Below, piece after piece: positions 1-10,450 of a DNA stretch of 64,000 nucleotides. The stretch is taken from assembly GCF_027409185.1 (NCBI RefSeq), contig NC_084472.1, positions 47,975,427 through 48,039,426 of the forward strand. The letters are read 5' to 3'. This DNA comes from Cynocephalus volans. Taxonomy: Eukaryota > Chordata > Mammalia > Dermoptera > Cynocephalidae. The notes under the pieces were generated by a model. That model was not told the DNA's origin. It was given only the letters and a program-made list of their open reading frames with translations, and did not search any database. The stretch's first letter is position 1; every line of letters begins with the position of its first letter. The position numbers and the translations under genes are program-made.

Positions 1-534
1 CTTTATTTATATATTCTTTTTTTTTAATTTTAAGATGGAAGAGGGAATGAACATAGACCCAGAACAGTAAATTAAAGTTCATTCAAGCACAGTTGTTGGT
101 GATGAAAAACACAGTTCTGCTTGGTTGAAATGAGGCACAAGGGGCTTGTTAAGCCTACCCTTCATGGGTGAACATCGAGAGTCAGGCAGTCTTAAGAGAA
201 GGTGAAACCTATCTTCTTTAATGCTTTGACAAATTAATAATTGAGCTGTAGAGTTTATTTTTTTCTTTCTTTACTTCACTGAAAGTGGTGGGAACTAAGT
301 GGAAAGAATCTTTAAAAGAAAGAAGACTAAGTCTCTTTGCAGCTGATTCTTGTGACCTCAGACAAAGGGACAAATGATTACTACAGCTTAATTCAGTGTT
401 TTCTCCGAGCCATGGAAGGAATGATATTGATAATGTTTTACTTTGCCTATTATTGAAAACTTTCAAAATAGAAAAATGCCCATTTTTACTTAATACATTG
501 TTAAGAATGGCTGTCATGCTAGGCTAACATCAGA
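1..534. other. AT-rich sequence, nothing recognised
   Basis: No repeat family, RNA gene or convincing exon is visible. The only open frame is about 99 codons on the minus strand, with no splice or promoter context. Confidence 0.5.
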
Positions 535-1075
535 ATCCTGCCGATGTCGCCAATTGTCGAGTTCTTTTAAATGCCCATAATCTTGCTGACTGGGCCAATT
601 GTCGAGGTAGGGCTGGGTCTGGAGCTCACAGACCCATCAGGCCTATCCACAGATTGGGTCACAAACCCTTCACACACCACGCTGAGTCACCACACCCCTC
701 ACACGCCAGGCTGGGTCACCAGACCCCTCACACGCAGGTCTATGAGCTAGGAAACCAACCAAAAGGGTCCTTGGAGCCATAGGTCCGAGAGCATGGCTGC
801 ACGCAGTGGATGCCCAAGGCAATAGATGTCAGCCAAGGTGGCAGCACTGCCTATGTGCACTAACTCCACCCACACACAATTCATTTACAAAGAATGTGCC
901 ACATCACCCCCAACTGGACCCAAGGCAAGGGGGCCTGATTAAATTATTCTATTTTCCCAAAATGGCCTATAAAATCTGCTTTTTATATGCAGATAAAATA
1001 AGTAATGATATTTTGAATGAAATATGCACTTGTATTACAAATAAAAGCTTTAAAATTTTTCTCCAATAAAAACGT
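535..1075 (+). mobile_element. Putative LTR / endogenous-retrovirus-like fragment, unclassified
   Basis: This block is GC-richer than both flanks and has an LTR-like arrangement. A 13-base direct repeat (GCCAATTGTCGAG) occurs at 549-561 and 594-606. Three roughly 29-base direct repeats at 658-743 would fit an enhancer in U3. A TATAAAA lies at 968-974, and AATAAA signals lie at 1040-1045 and 1065-1070. I could not fix TG/CA ends, a target-site duplication, a primer-binding site or any retroviral frame, so this may be a lineage-specific solo LTR, an internal fragment, or a different repeat. The order repeats-TATA-AATAAA is seen in the sequence; the LTR reading is inference. Confidence 0.35.
658..743. 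repeat. Three tandem ~29-base direct repeats
   Basis: Units at 658-685, 686-714 and 715-743 each begin GTCAC and share an ACCCCTCACAC-like core with a few substitutions. The unit length is 28-29 bases. They sit inside the LTR-like block and upstream of its TATAAAA. Confidence 0.75.
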
Positions 1076-1353
1076 AATAAAACTATCTAAATGTTGCCTT
1101 GGAGGAAACTTTAAAAAAATAGTCCATTAAAAACAAACATACAAAACACAAATTTAATTTTTTCGAAAGGTTTCAGTGATGTACTTTTGCTTAGTTCCTT
1201 AGATTTCATTATTGATAGACTGTATTCTTCAGATTCTTTGGATAACTAGACATTTTTTAAATGCTAAGCAGACTTCCCCCTCTGCTTACTCACTTCTTTA
1301 AATGTACATATAGATAGAGATACATGATATATTACATATATACAACATATTGA

Positions 1354-1716
1354 TGCTATGGTCTGAATTTTTGTGTCCCCCCGAAATTCATATACTGAAA
1401 TCCTAACCCCTAAGGTGATGGTATTAGGTGGGACATTTGAGATGTAATTAGGGCTTGGGGGCAAAGCTCTCATTAATGGGATTAGTGCCCTTATAAAAGA
1501 GACCCCAGGGATCTCCCTCACTCCTTCAGCCCTGAGTGGACAAAGGCAGACATGGTTTCCTGTGAATCAGAAAGTGAGCCCTCAACACACACTGAATCTG
1601 CCAGAGCCTTGATTTTGGACTTCGAAACCTCCAGATCTGTAAGAAATAAATCAAATTTTGTTCTTTATAAGCCTTTCAGTCTGGTATTTTGTTATAGCAG
1701 CCCAAATACTAGGACA
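1354..1716 (+). mobile_element. MaLR-type solo LTR (MST-like, MSTD-type)
   Basis: The element begins TGCTATGGTCTGAAT and ends in ACA, matching the MST group of ERVL-MaLR LTRs by memory. Internal landmarks are the 'CCTTATAAAAGAGACCCCAG' TATA region near 1490-1510, the AATAAAT signal near 1645 and the 'TTATAGCAGCCC' tail. Flanking 5-mers attga (1349-1353) and gttga (1717-1721) look like a diverged 5-bp target-site duplication. No internal retroviral sequence is present, so it is a solo LTR. Confidence 0.7.
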
Positions 1717-1787
1717 GTTGATAAAATGTATGTCACTATATCACATGCTATTTACGGGTAATGTATTATATACTACATATCATGTAG

Positions 1788-1841
1788 TATAGAATTGAGT
1801 TAATACAAATCTTTTTATGAACTTTTTGAACTACCCACGTA
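1788..1841. mobile_element. Half copy of a short palindromic DNA transposon (MITE)
   Basis: This is the right half of the element seen complete at 14432-14515 and 39046-39129. It shares the internal 'TTAATACAAATCTTT' region and the terminal 'GAACTTTTTGAACTACCC' inverted repeat, followed by a TA. The left half is missing or too diverged to see. Confidence 0.6.
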
Positions 1842-2022
1842 TATTACTCATACATGTAGTGAAATGAATGCTTAATATTACTACTAATTACTGACTTGCT
1901 TTCATAAGTAATAAACCATTAATTTGGTATCAAGCCAAATAATTCTTTATTATGGACATTTGAAATGAGGTACATTTATAATACAGAGGTAGAAAAAACT
2001 GATTGCAAAAATGCCATACTTC

Positions 2023-2176
2023 GGGCCAAGCCCGTGGCACACTCGGGAGAGTGTGGCGCTGGGAGCGTAGTGTCGCTCCTGCCGCGGGTTCGGATCCTGT
2101 ATGGGAATGGCCGGTGCACTCACTGGCTGAGTACTGGTCACGAAAAAGACAAAAAAAAAAAAAAAAAAAAAAAAAA
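2023..2176 (+). mobile_element. tRNA-derived SINE, CYN-type (long form), young
   Basis: The body is about 125 bases of GC-rich sequence ending in a long A-tail. A tRNA-type B box GGTTCGGATCC lies at 2087-2097, and an A-box-like GTGGCACACTCGGG lies near 2034. A tRNA-unrelated segment (GGCCGGTGCACTCACTGGCTG) follows. A perfect 12-base target-site duplication, ATGCCATACTTC, flanks it at 2011-2022 and 2177-2188. The intact duplication and A-tail point to a recent insertion by LINE-1 machinery. The family is assigned to colugo CYN SINEs from memory. Confidence 0.85.
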
Positions 2177-2188
2177 ATGCCATACTTC

Positions 2189-3320
2189 CAAGTGGGTGAT
2201 CTGGGTTTTTATTTGTGTCTTAGCCTGGTAGTTAAGGGTGAATGCTTTTCTCTATGTCTGAAATGTCCCACTTGCAAAATACATATATTCTATTTCTACC
2301 ATATCTTACAGGGATGTCTTTCAGGATTTCTGTGTAGAGCAGTGTGTTAGGTACGCAAGAGGGAGGAAGTAGAATGTGGGCACACCCCTGTGAGCAACTT
2401 CATACATATATTTTATTATTCTACTGAAGTAATTTTATCTCCTAAGAATATCCAATAGAAAACCTACACTCTGAATAGAGCGTTCTTTCAGCATTTCCTG
2501 TGACTTTACTTACTCTCTTTTCTTTTTTCAGAAATCCCTCCTTCTCTCCCATTAACTTAAATTGCATTCAGAACTTAAGCAGACTCATCCTTCAATTTAA
2601 AGTTCCTATGGCAATATTGTTCTTACAGTATAGTAGAAATTTACATGTTTATTAATACAATGCAGATATGACCAGGTCACACCTATAGGGTGGGTAAAAA
2701 TGATATTATGGCAAAGTTCCATTTTATTTTATCTTAATTTATTTTCTATACATGGGATATTTATGTTTCTGGGATCACACAGCTCCCGCCTGCATACGTG
2801 AAGGATTCTCACACATTGATTTCTGCAGCTCCTCAGGAGGGACTTTCTAGGCTTTCAGCAAGAAGAACCCTCATGTTCTGGTGGTATATCCTCCTCTTGG
2901 ATGTCCTTGGGCCATTGGAGAGAGGCACCGCATCACTACTTGCCATGGGGCCCTCAAGGAGCTTTCCTCTCCTTGTAAGGGTAATAATCAGAGAAGATAC
3001 TGCAGCTGCTTCACTGCTATCCCATATTTTCTCAGACTTGACTACTGTAAGTCCTGCTCCCATACCCTGTATCATACTTTGTCCCCACAGAGCACTACCT
3101 CTGTCTTGTGTCTTCTGCTACCCCTTGTCAGACAAATAAAAAAGCTTCTATTCAAAGGAAAGGAGAACTCAGGATGTGGTTTCCAGTGCTGTACTCTAAC
3201 TTGGGCCACCAGTGAAACTTACCATAATCCTAGGCTCAAGGCACATGCTCAGTAGAATCTTTTTGATAAGAGCATAGTATAAATCAGACCAGGGCCTTGG
3301 CTCTTGCACACATGTGATCT
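2189..3320. other. Unique-looking sequence, no gene recognised
   Basis: Open frames here reach about 124 codons (2881-3255, plus) with overlapping frames on both strands. None has the paired splice sites, codon bias or recognisable domain expected of an exon. Confidence 0.45.
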
Positions 3321-3360
3321 ATTTCTTTTTTCTTTTTCTTTTTCTTTTTCCTTTTCTTTA
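3321..3360. repeat. T/C-rich simple repeat, (TTTTTC)n
   Basis: About six imperfect copies of a TTTTTC unit form a pyrimidine-only tract. Confidence 0.85.
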
Positions 3361-3654
3361 TGCTTGTTCATAGTTATAGCACCACTGTTAATCCCATGGG
3401 TTTCCCAAGAAGTTTATGCTTAAGGAAGGCACTCTAAGTACAAATCCATCCTTACTGCTAGGAAAAACAAGTCAGAATGCATGTCCCACACATGATGGTC
3501 AGAAATGTTCCCTTCAGATCTTTTCAACACCACACTGTCCTAGTGTGACTGTCTTCTGGGAATACATTTAGAGACTCTTTATTCTATATCCATCATACTT
3601 ATAGAAGGTGAAATGTGATAACTTTGGAGTTTGTTTTTTTTCCCTTATGTACTT

Positions 3655-3785
3655 ATGTAGAAGCTGCAACATAGGCATGAGAGTGAGTGACCCAGTATCG
3701 TACAGCAAGATCGAGTTCGTGCTGAGACAAAAACCAAGCTGTTCTCTGAGCCCAGTGCTAAGTTCACTGCGACATGTTCCCTCTC
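3655..3785 (-). mobile_element. MIR SINE fragment
   Basis: The reverse complement resembles the MIR 5' half. On the plus strand one reads a run like 'CACAGCAAG...GAGCCCAGTGCTAAGTTCACTGCGACATG', the reversed MIR pattern. No target-site duplication is visible, as expected for this old family. Confidence 0.55.
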
Positions 3786-5271
3786 GTGTTCCCCATGGTG
3801 TGCGAAAAGCAAGTGCCAAGTGCAGTTTCTCAGTCTGCACAAATGCTCCAGTTGGCTGCATGCCTCCTTCTCCTGGCTTCTTTTCATTGAGGATTGCTGG
3901 TGGAAATTATGCTGCTGGGCTTCGCCACATGGCAGTGGCTACATTTCAATGCTAGCTAGAAGCATTTCCTGGGATTCTAAACTAGAAACAATTTGCTGAG
4001 GGCTCCCTAAGAGAGGGTCAAGGTTTCCTAAGTGCAGGCGATCACTATATTATATTAATAGTCAGGATTTAATTTTAACCAGCAGGGCTCCAGCATTTCT
4101 CATGGATACCTGCCATGTGCCTGAAGCGACATTAAGTTTTCTTTCTCTGCAGTCTGCCTGTCTTGCTTCAAACAGATCTGATTCATTTAGGGCCAAGTTT
4201 CAGTGTGTTAAAGACACTTGGGTTGATGTATATGCCACTGATAAGCCAAGGGATGCATGTCTTAATCCCACATTGCTGGAGAGACTGCATTGTAAATATA
4301 TATCTATGCACCTATTACTGGTGACAGTGACCAACTCATGGGTGGGGACTGTGTCTTCTTTCTCTTTTTGCTTAATACTAGCCTTTTTCCAGGCTTATGT
4401 ATGTTGTGTTCAATGAATTGGATTGTAGTAGTTATAATCCCTTTTATGTCACAGTTAACCTCTCTAAATCTCAATTTTCACAGTGTAAAGTGATAAAAGT
4501 GGACCTGATAAATCACTGCACTTCCAGTGTTATTATCCCATAATTCTATACTTTTGATTCGCTTTCACTAGGGGAGTCTCTGGTTTTAGTTCTCAGTCAG
4601 TTAGCCGACAAACATATTCTTCTCGGATGTTTTTTGAGGAAGAGCACACACTCACTCACATTTACTTCTGTGCTGAGCATGTTGTTAGTTTGATTTTGAC
4701 AAATTCACTACAAATAAAAGTAAAGTGGAGCATTTTTCATTGTCAGAAAATGAAGTTAGAGGTGACATGGGGAGTGTTAATCCAGATGAGGCACCAGAGA
4801 CTGCTTGTCCAGCCAGCTGCACTGTTTTTCTCCAGGTGGAAAAGGTGACAAGTTTCATCCTCAAAGTGTTCACTCAGGTTATGATTAATTTTCAAAAGGG
4901 CTCCAAATCATGAAAGTCATTGGCTAATTTTATTGAGTAAGTGATCAAATAACCAAACTCTTTTACAAATGCTGTTTGTCTTTCCATAAAACCTTTTGTC
5001 TAAATAACACTGGACACACTCTGGAGCCTATTTACCATCTTTGATTCAGAGACACAAATGATCACACCTGGAGGCTAAACACTTGTAGTGTGTGTCAGTG
5101 ACTCAGAACTTGAAGTGATCCTCATGTTTTAGTTCTATACCGTCATGATAACAAAATGCTGATTCCTTGTTCATCTCAGAAGGATGATGAGTTAAAGCTC
5201 ATCTCTCATTGCTTTGGTTCTACACCTCTCCAACCAAACACACTCCATTCCATGAGAAGAAACTCTAACAG

Positions 5272-5274
<3 letters not shown>
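3786..5274. other. Unique-looking sequence, no gene recognised
   Basis: Short frames only (up to 104 codons). A weak MIR-like trace, 'GTTAACCTCTCTAAATCTCA', lies near 4456 but is too short to call. Confidence 0.45.

Positions 5275-5304
<30 letters not shown>
5275..5304. repeat. Poly-T run, 30 bases
   Basis: An uninterrupted T30. No SINE or LINE body could be recognised next to it, so it is listed as a homopolymer and not as a retroposon tail. Confidence 0.9.
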
Positions 5305-5307
<3 letters not shown>

Positions 5308-6489
5308 AGTGTTGCAGCTTGTTCTGTATAATAATTGGGAAAAGAAAAGGTAAAAGAAAAGACATCCGGATCATCCATTCTGGAGAAGACTAATTACTGC
5401 TTCAGAGTATATTTCTGTTGGTATTTAAACATACACATGATGTTTATAGTCCTGAAAATAACTATTCTACATTTTTTTTTACCAGATAGCTTTGATTTCA
5501 ATGGATGTTAAATCAGAATTCTTTACTTAGTATAATTCATTGCTTACCCTTAAATAGTAGGTGAGCAGCTTCTTGTGGGTACTTTGATAACAATTTAAAA
5601 ATTAAAAGAGAGTTATTAAAGAAGATGATATTTTAGCCTGTGTTAATCATCCACTTTTGATAAATGTCCCAGCTTTTTACCATTTGCCCAAACAAGATTT
5701 ATCTACCTTTCTCTACCACTAGTATAAGAAGGTAAACCAGAAACAGATGGAATTCAGTCAGATACTTATTTTGTCCATGAAGTAACTACAAATTAATGAA
5801 TTGTCTTCAAAGTTTAGAAGTAAATCTCTCACTTTGGGAGTAATTAATAATCCTAAATACCATGATGTTATCCTCCAGGACCTTATATGAAGCAAAGCAA
5901 TGGGACCAAGTAACCTAAACATGTTATTGCATGGGGAAGCTGCCGACTACCTTCCCTAGATCAGACCCACACTGCATCCCATCCATAGACTCTAAGCTAT
6001 CTGTTAACCCAGTGGTAAGGAAGCTCACTTGCATTCTCTAATGCCTTGCTTTTTATTTGTGTTTATACAATGCTTTACTGACTTAAGCTATTTAAAATTT
6101 TAATCTAAAAAGTCATCCTGGTAAGAACTCATATAGTCAGGAACCAAATGAACCAGTCCAAAACAAGTGCAACGGTTGAACATGTGCAGACGCCCTGAGC
6201 TTTGGAATGCATTGAATAATTTAGCTTCTCAATTATCTTTCACTTATGCTTTCACTACAGTTCCACAAATGCTTTTAAACCACAGAACCCAAAACAGTTC
6301 CTTTTTTAGAATAAATTTTTCGTAGTTAAACTATAGTTAAAAAAATTAAAGTGGGATGGTAGGGGATACCCCAAGCCTTTCAAACATGAACTATTATTCT
6401 AACCTACATGAGCACTGGTAACTGATGCATAGTAAAGAATATTAATGCACAGATTATAAAAATCATGTAGAAAATGTAGTAGGTATTTT
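5305..6489. other. AT-rich unique-looking sequence
   Basis: No frame longer than 60 codons and no recognisable repeat. Confidence 0.45.
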
Positions 6490-6705
6490 GTAGTTTGTCG
6501 TTCCCATTTTACAGATTACAACATTGATTTCCAAAGATTAAGTGATTTGCCCGAGTCGAAACATTTCAGGTTTTATTATAACTTGAAAATGATTGAGAAA
6601 TTTTTGCCTTCTAAGTCTTGGGTAGCCAATGGTAGACAAAAATTAGGAACCAGTTCTCCAGAGTCCCACCTCAGTGTTCTTTCTACTACATCATGCCACA
6701 CCTTT
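6490..6705 (-). mobile_element. MIR SINE
   Basis: The plus strand carries the reversed MIR core 'CCCATTTTACAGATTACAAC' followed by 'AAGTGATTTGCCCGAGTC'. The reversed MIR 5' end follows, ending 'CAGTGTTCTTTCTACTACATCATGCC'-like sequence near 6680. Confidence 0.7.
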
Positions 6706-7545
6706 ATCTAATTGGTAAACATATTAGTAGGCTTGTGTTTAAAAGTAGAAGTGAAGGAGGGTCTCCCCAATTACTTTGCCCCATCTCTTCCCACGATTGC
6801 TGAGTTGATACTTATTTTCCTGACAACAAAAGCAAGTTCCATAAATATATTGCTTTCTTGGGCATGCCTCCCTCCCACTTTCTCTTTCCCTTTTCTGCAA
6901 CTAAATGTTGTGAAAGGAAAAATCCATGAAGGGACCAAGAGGTAATCAATTCAAGTCCAAACCACCAGGACAGGTAGGTAAAACAAAGACCATCTAATTG
7001 CCCGCCCTGGGAGACAACTGCACCTTATATTGAGTACCAAATCACTTGTATAACTGCATTGTTCTGGTTCAAGGTTACAGTGCCTTTGAAAGTCAACTTA
7101 AAAGAGCCAAATTGATCTGAGAGTCACCCCTGAGGTCAAGGTGGTGTAGATGTGACTGCAATCACAAGTTAAAGGGAATTTTTTTTATTATTATTATTGC
7201 CTGTAAGTCTTTCATAACTAAAATTACAGATTTGTATTTCTGTAGCTTGTCATTCACTCAAGCTGAGGAAGCAAGGTTTGATCCTTTTACCATCAGACAA
7301 ACACTATTATCAGTCTTGTTGGCACATGTGAGAATCAGGTTGTCCTGGGCTCCCTTTCTCATCAAAATGAACATGCTTCTAGTTGGAGGCTGATGGCCAT
7401 CCCCACCATGCCAGCACTTCTGAAATAATAATGCTTCCCAACCATGTATTCAGGATTACCTTCCATTGTTCACAGTATGACAGGAATGTCTGGGAAACAT
7501 CATGCACTCATGGGAACATGTAAGCTGAGCCCTGCACTTTCAATG
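6706..7545. other. Unique-looking sequence, no gene recognised
   Basis: One plus-strand frame of 77 codons (6712-6945) without splice context. A short (ATT)n patch lies at about 7181-7198. Confidence 0.45.
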
Positions 7546-8635
7546 CTACCATGATGGAAAGGAATACAGACAGGACAACCCCCAATAACAGCAAAAAGGG
7601 TAGCTGAAAAGTGGATGGATGAATAGTAACTGGACTAGAAGCCTGGTGGGAAGCAAATAATTACAACTTAATGTTAGACACATGAGGGTGGGCTGCAAAA
7701 CCCCAGAAAGGCTCAGGAATTGAGGCAGCAAGTGACATTAATAGTGGGAGTGCAGAATAAGACAGAAAACATGCAGAATGGCAGGAACACTGTATACACA
7801 ACATTGGACATTAGGCCTACAGACCCTCCCTGGTCCCATGCAGCTGAGCATTCGGACCTTCCTCACTCCAGAGAAAAAGAGAATGCCCACTTTCAAGAGA
7901 AATTAAATCAGAGAGAATCAGGATTTGGGGAGTCAAGAAACAGCTGAGAGTGGGATGAGAAATTGTACTGAAAATAAGGGGACTAAGGGAAAGGCCTGCA
8001 AACTACATGGTGAGATGCCACAGCCCTCTCCACCGTCTAGTCCCTTTTCATTCTGGGAAAGCAGACTGTTTCCCCAACAGGATATTGGAGAATTCCATTC
8101 TGAGAAACTAGCCTACCCAGAAAGGCATAGGTGCTGACCCTCGGGAGCCATCTGCCAAACAGCCAGAGAACTGTAGTGGATAAACCTCACTCGTGTGCAC
8201 AGACCTTTCAGAAGTTTTTTTTATTTCTTCACTTTACGTAGATATGAGCATCTAAGCATGCCAGGTATCTATGAAATACTCTAAAATAAAGTAGAAAAAG
8301 CAAAAACAGCAAATAGAAAGGAATCCAAAAGAAACAGAAACTATACCGGAAGCAGAAGAAATCTTAAAAAAAAAAAAATAACCCTTAATTTTCTGACAAA
8401 AATAAGAAAATGGAAAGTAATCATAAAACAAGAATGGGCAGCTATAAGATAAGAGGAAAACTTTTAAAGAATATGAAGGAAGTGCTCAGAAATTAAAAAC
8501 TGATATTCCTGATAGAATAAATAAAAAACATAGTAGAAGGATTGGGAGATAACATTGAAGAAATCTCTCACAGTAGATAAAAAAGCATAAATATGAAAAG
8601 TGGAACAAAGAAAAAATTAGAGAATCAGTCTAGAA

Positions 8636-8823
8636 CAGTGATTTTCTAATTTTTTTTTTTTTTCATCAGAATCACCTGGAGGGCTTGTTAATAATATTAC
8701 TGGGTCCCACCCCTAAAGTTTCTGATTCAGAAGGTCTGGGCTCAACCTGAGAATGCACATTTCTAACAAGTTCGTAGATATTGCAGATGCTGCTAGTCTG
8801 TGGCTAGATTTTGAAAACCATTG
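8636..8823 (+). mobile_element. MER5A (non-autonomous hAT/Charlie DNA transposon)
   Basis: It starts CAGTG and ends CATTG as degenerate terminal inverted repeats. It contains the hallmark 'ATCAGAATCACCTGGAGGGC', 'CTGGGTCCCACCCCTAAAGT' and 'GCACATTTCTAACAAGTTC'. Flanks gtctagaa (8628-8635) and ttctagga (8824-8831) match at 6 of 8 bases, the 8-bp duplication expected of hAT elements. It is inserted within the HAL1 sequence. Confidence 0.9.
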
Positions 8824-8879
8824 TTCTAGGAGATTCAATATATGACTAACAGTTTTTTTCCTGAAAGACAAGACGGAAA

Positions 8880-9072
8880 GCAGAAAGGAGGAAATAATGA
8901 TAGAAATAATTCAAAAAGGACATGCGTTTCTACCTTGAAAGGGCCCAGCACATTGAGTTCCCAGCACAATAAATAAGAAAAGACCCATCCCAAGGGACAT
9001 GATGACGTATCAGAACTTTAGGGACAAATACATCAGGGATAAACAATACCGGAAAAGAAGAAAAATTTTTGC
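8880..9072 (+). pseudogene. Remnant of LINE/HAL1 ORF1 protein, C-terminal part
   Basis: Plus-strand translation shows the ORF1p landmark 'LERAQH' (family usually ERAHR), then 'KRPIPRDMMTYQNFRDK', corresponding to the conserved 'KRP.PRHIIVKFQN..DK' stretch of the RNA-binding C-terminal domain. ORF1p is an RNA chaperone that packages LINE RNA. The frame is shifted and carries stops (for example TAA within 'CACAATAAATAAG'), and an MST LTR cuts it at 9073, so it is dead. The LINE-1-type relationship is clear; HAL1 over full LINE-1 is inferred from the downstream sequence. Confidence 0.6.
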
Positions 9073-9440
9073 TGTCTTAGTTCATTCTGTCTGCTATAAC
9101 AGAATACCTTACACTGGGTGGCTTACGAGCAACAGAAATTTATTACTCACAGTTTGGACACTGAGAATTCCAAGTTTCAGGTGCCAGCAGAGTCAGTCTC
9201 TGATGAGGAGCCTGCTTTCTGGCTCATGGTTGGAACATTCCTGCTGTGTCTTCACACGGTGGAAGGGGCAAGACAGTCATCTGGGCCCTGTTTTATAAGG
9301 GCACTAAGCCATTCATAAGGATTCTGCCCCCATGACATAATCACCTGAAGGCCACACGTCTGAATTCCATAACCTTAGGGACCAGGATTTCAACATATAA
9401 ATTTGGAATGGGGGGGGACAAAAACATTCAGACTATACCA
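9073..9440 (-). mobile_element. MaLR-type solo LTR (MST-like), reverse orientation
   Basis: On the plus strand it opens 'TGTCTTAGTTCATTCTG' and ends 'CAGACTATACCA', the reverse of the LTR seen at 1354-1716. The reversed TATA region 'CTGTTTTATAAGGGCACTAA' lies near 9290. It sits inside HAL1, whose sequence resumes at 9441. Flanking 5-mers agree only partly. Confidence 0.75.
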
Positions 9441-10450
9441 TTTCACTTATAAAGAATAAGAAATTAGAGTGGACTCATACTTCTCAATTTCAATACTGAT
9501 AAAACAAAGACAATGGAAGAATGCCTTTAACGTATTAGGAGAAATTATTTTCAAAGCAGAATTCTATATGTAGCCAAATTTCAAGCAAGTGAAAGGTCTT
9601 TTTCTAATACTAAGATCTGAAAATTCTCACCTCCTATGCTTTTCTCAGAAAGCTATGTGGGAATGTGCTTCTATTAAAATGGGAGAGAGCCAATAAAGAG
9701 GAAGCCTCAGGATCCAGGAAAGGTGGATGGATATTTTGCAGGCAAGAGGCAAAGGGAATTCTCAGGATGGTGCCAGAAGGAAGCTTCCAAATTACAGCTG
9801 AGTGGCAGGTTGCTGAGATGAGAGTGGGATGGTACAGTGGCTCCAGGAGGAATGTTGTGCCACTGAATGAACCCTGATGTGTTTACTTTTAATGGGAAAA
9901 AGTTTGTAGTTCTTTAGGACAGGTTGGGGTTTTAATTGTTGATAATCACATAGGCAATTAGGCAAATAAGTAAACTAACTCTAGCTATAATAAAAGTGTA
10001 TATAAGAAAGGAAATGTCATCACTGTATGCTATTTGACTCTACAATGAATATAGTTTAACTAGAGTTTTTTTTAAAAAAATTATGCACTGCATGTATACA
10101 GGGAGAAAGTAAAACGAGAAGAATGTTTTGGTTGGGATGGGAGTGAGGACAAAACTACATTTTCACTTTCCATAGTAGAAAGTCATTGACAATGTTTAAA
10201 ATGGAAAAAATCAAGAAATAATATTATTCGGAAATAGAAGAATCAATAAGAATTGAGAGTGGTCACTCCTAAAAGCTATAATTTTTATCAGAGTAGGAGT
10301 GTATTGGGAGATGGTTGTTTCATCTTTATGACCTGGAAGTTTAATTTGACATTTACTGTTGGCATGTCATGCTTTGCTGCTAATAAAAATTCTTGAAGGA
10401 AAGAAATAAACGAACTTAATCTTGGGCACGAATAAACCATTGAAAATTGC

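Larger units (their letters stand above)
7546..10450 (+). mobile_element. HAL1 (half-LINE-1) element, split by two later insertions
   Basis: HAL1 is a LINE-1 derivative carrying only an ORF1-like gene. Three pieces are in order here: upstream to 8635, 8824-9072, and 9441 to about 10450. The second piece encodes ORF1p-like motifs (see pseudogene entry). The third has the HAL1 pattern of 'TTCTCAGAAAGCTATGTGGG', 'GGATCCAGGAAAGG' and 'GAGGCAAAGGGAATTCTCAGG'. A MER5A at 8636-8823 and an MST LTR at 9073-9440 interrupt it. The part before about 8280 is probably its 5' region but is less certain, as is the 3' limit. The reading frame is broken many times. Confidence 0.6.

Noticed and set aside
2003..2350. 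115-codon plus-strand frame
   Set aside because: Runs through a CYN SINE and its A-tail (poly-lysine), so not a gene.
4440..4510. MIR fragment
   Set aside because: Only one short core-like motif; too weak to list as a feature.
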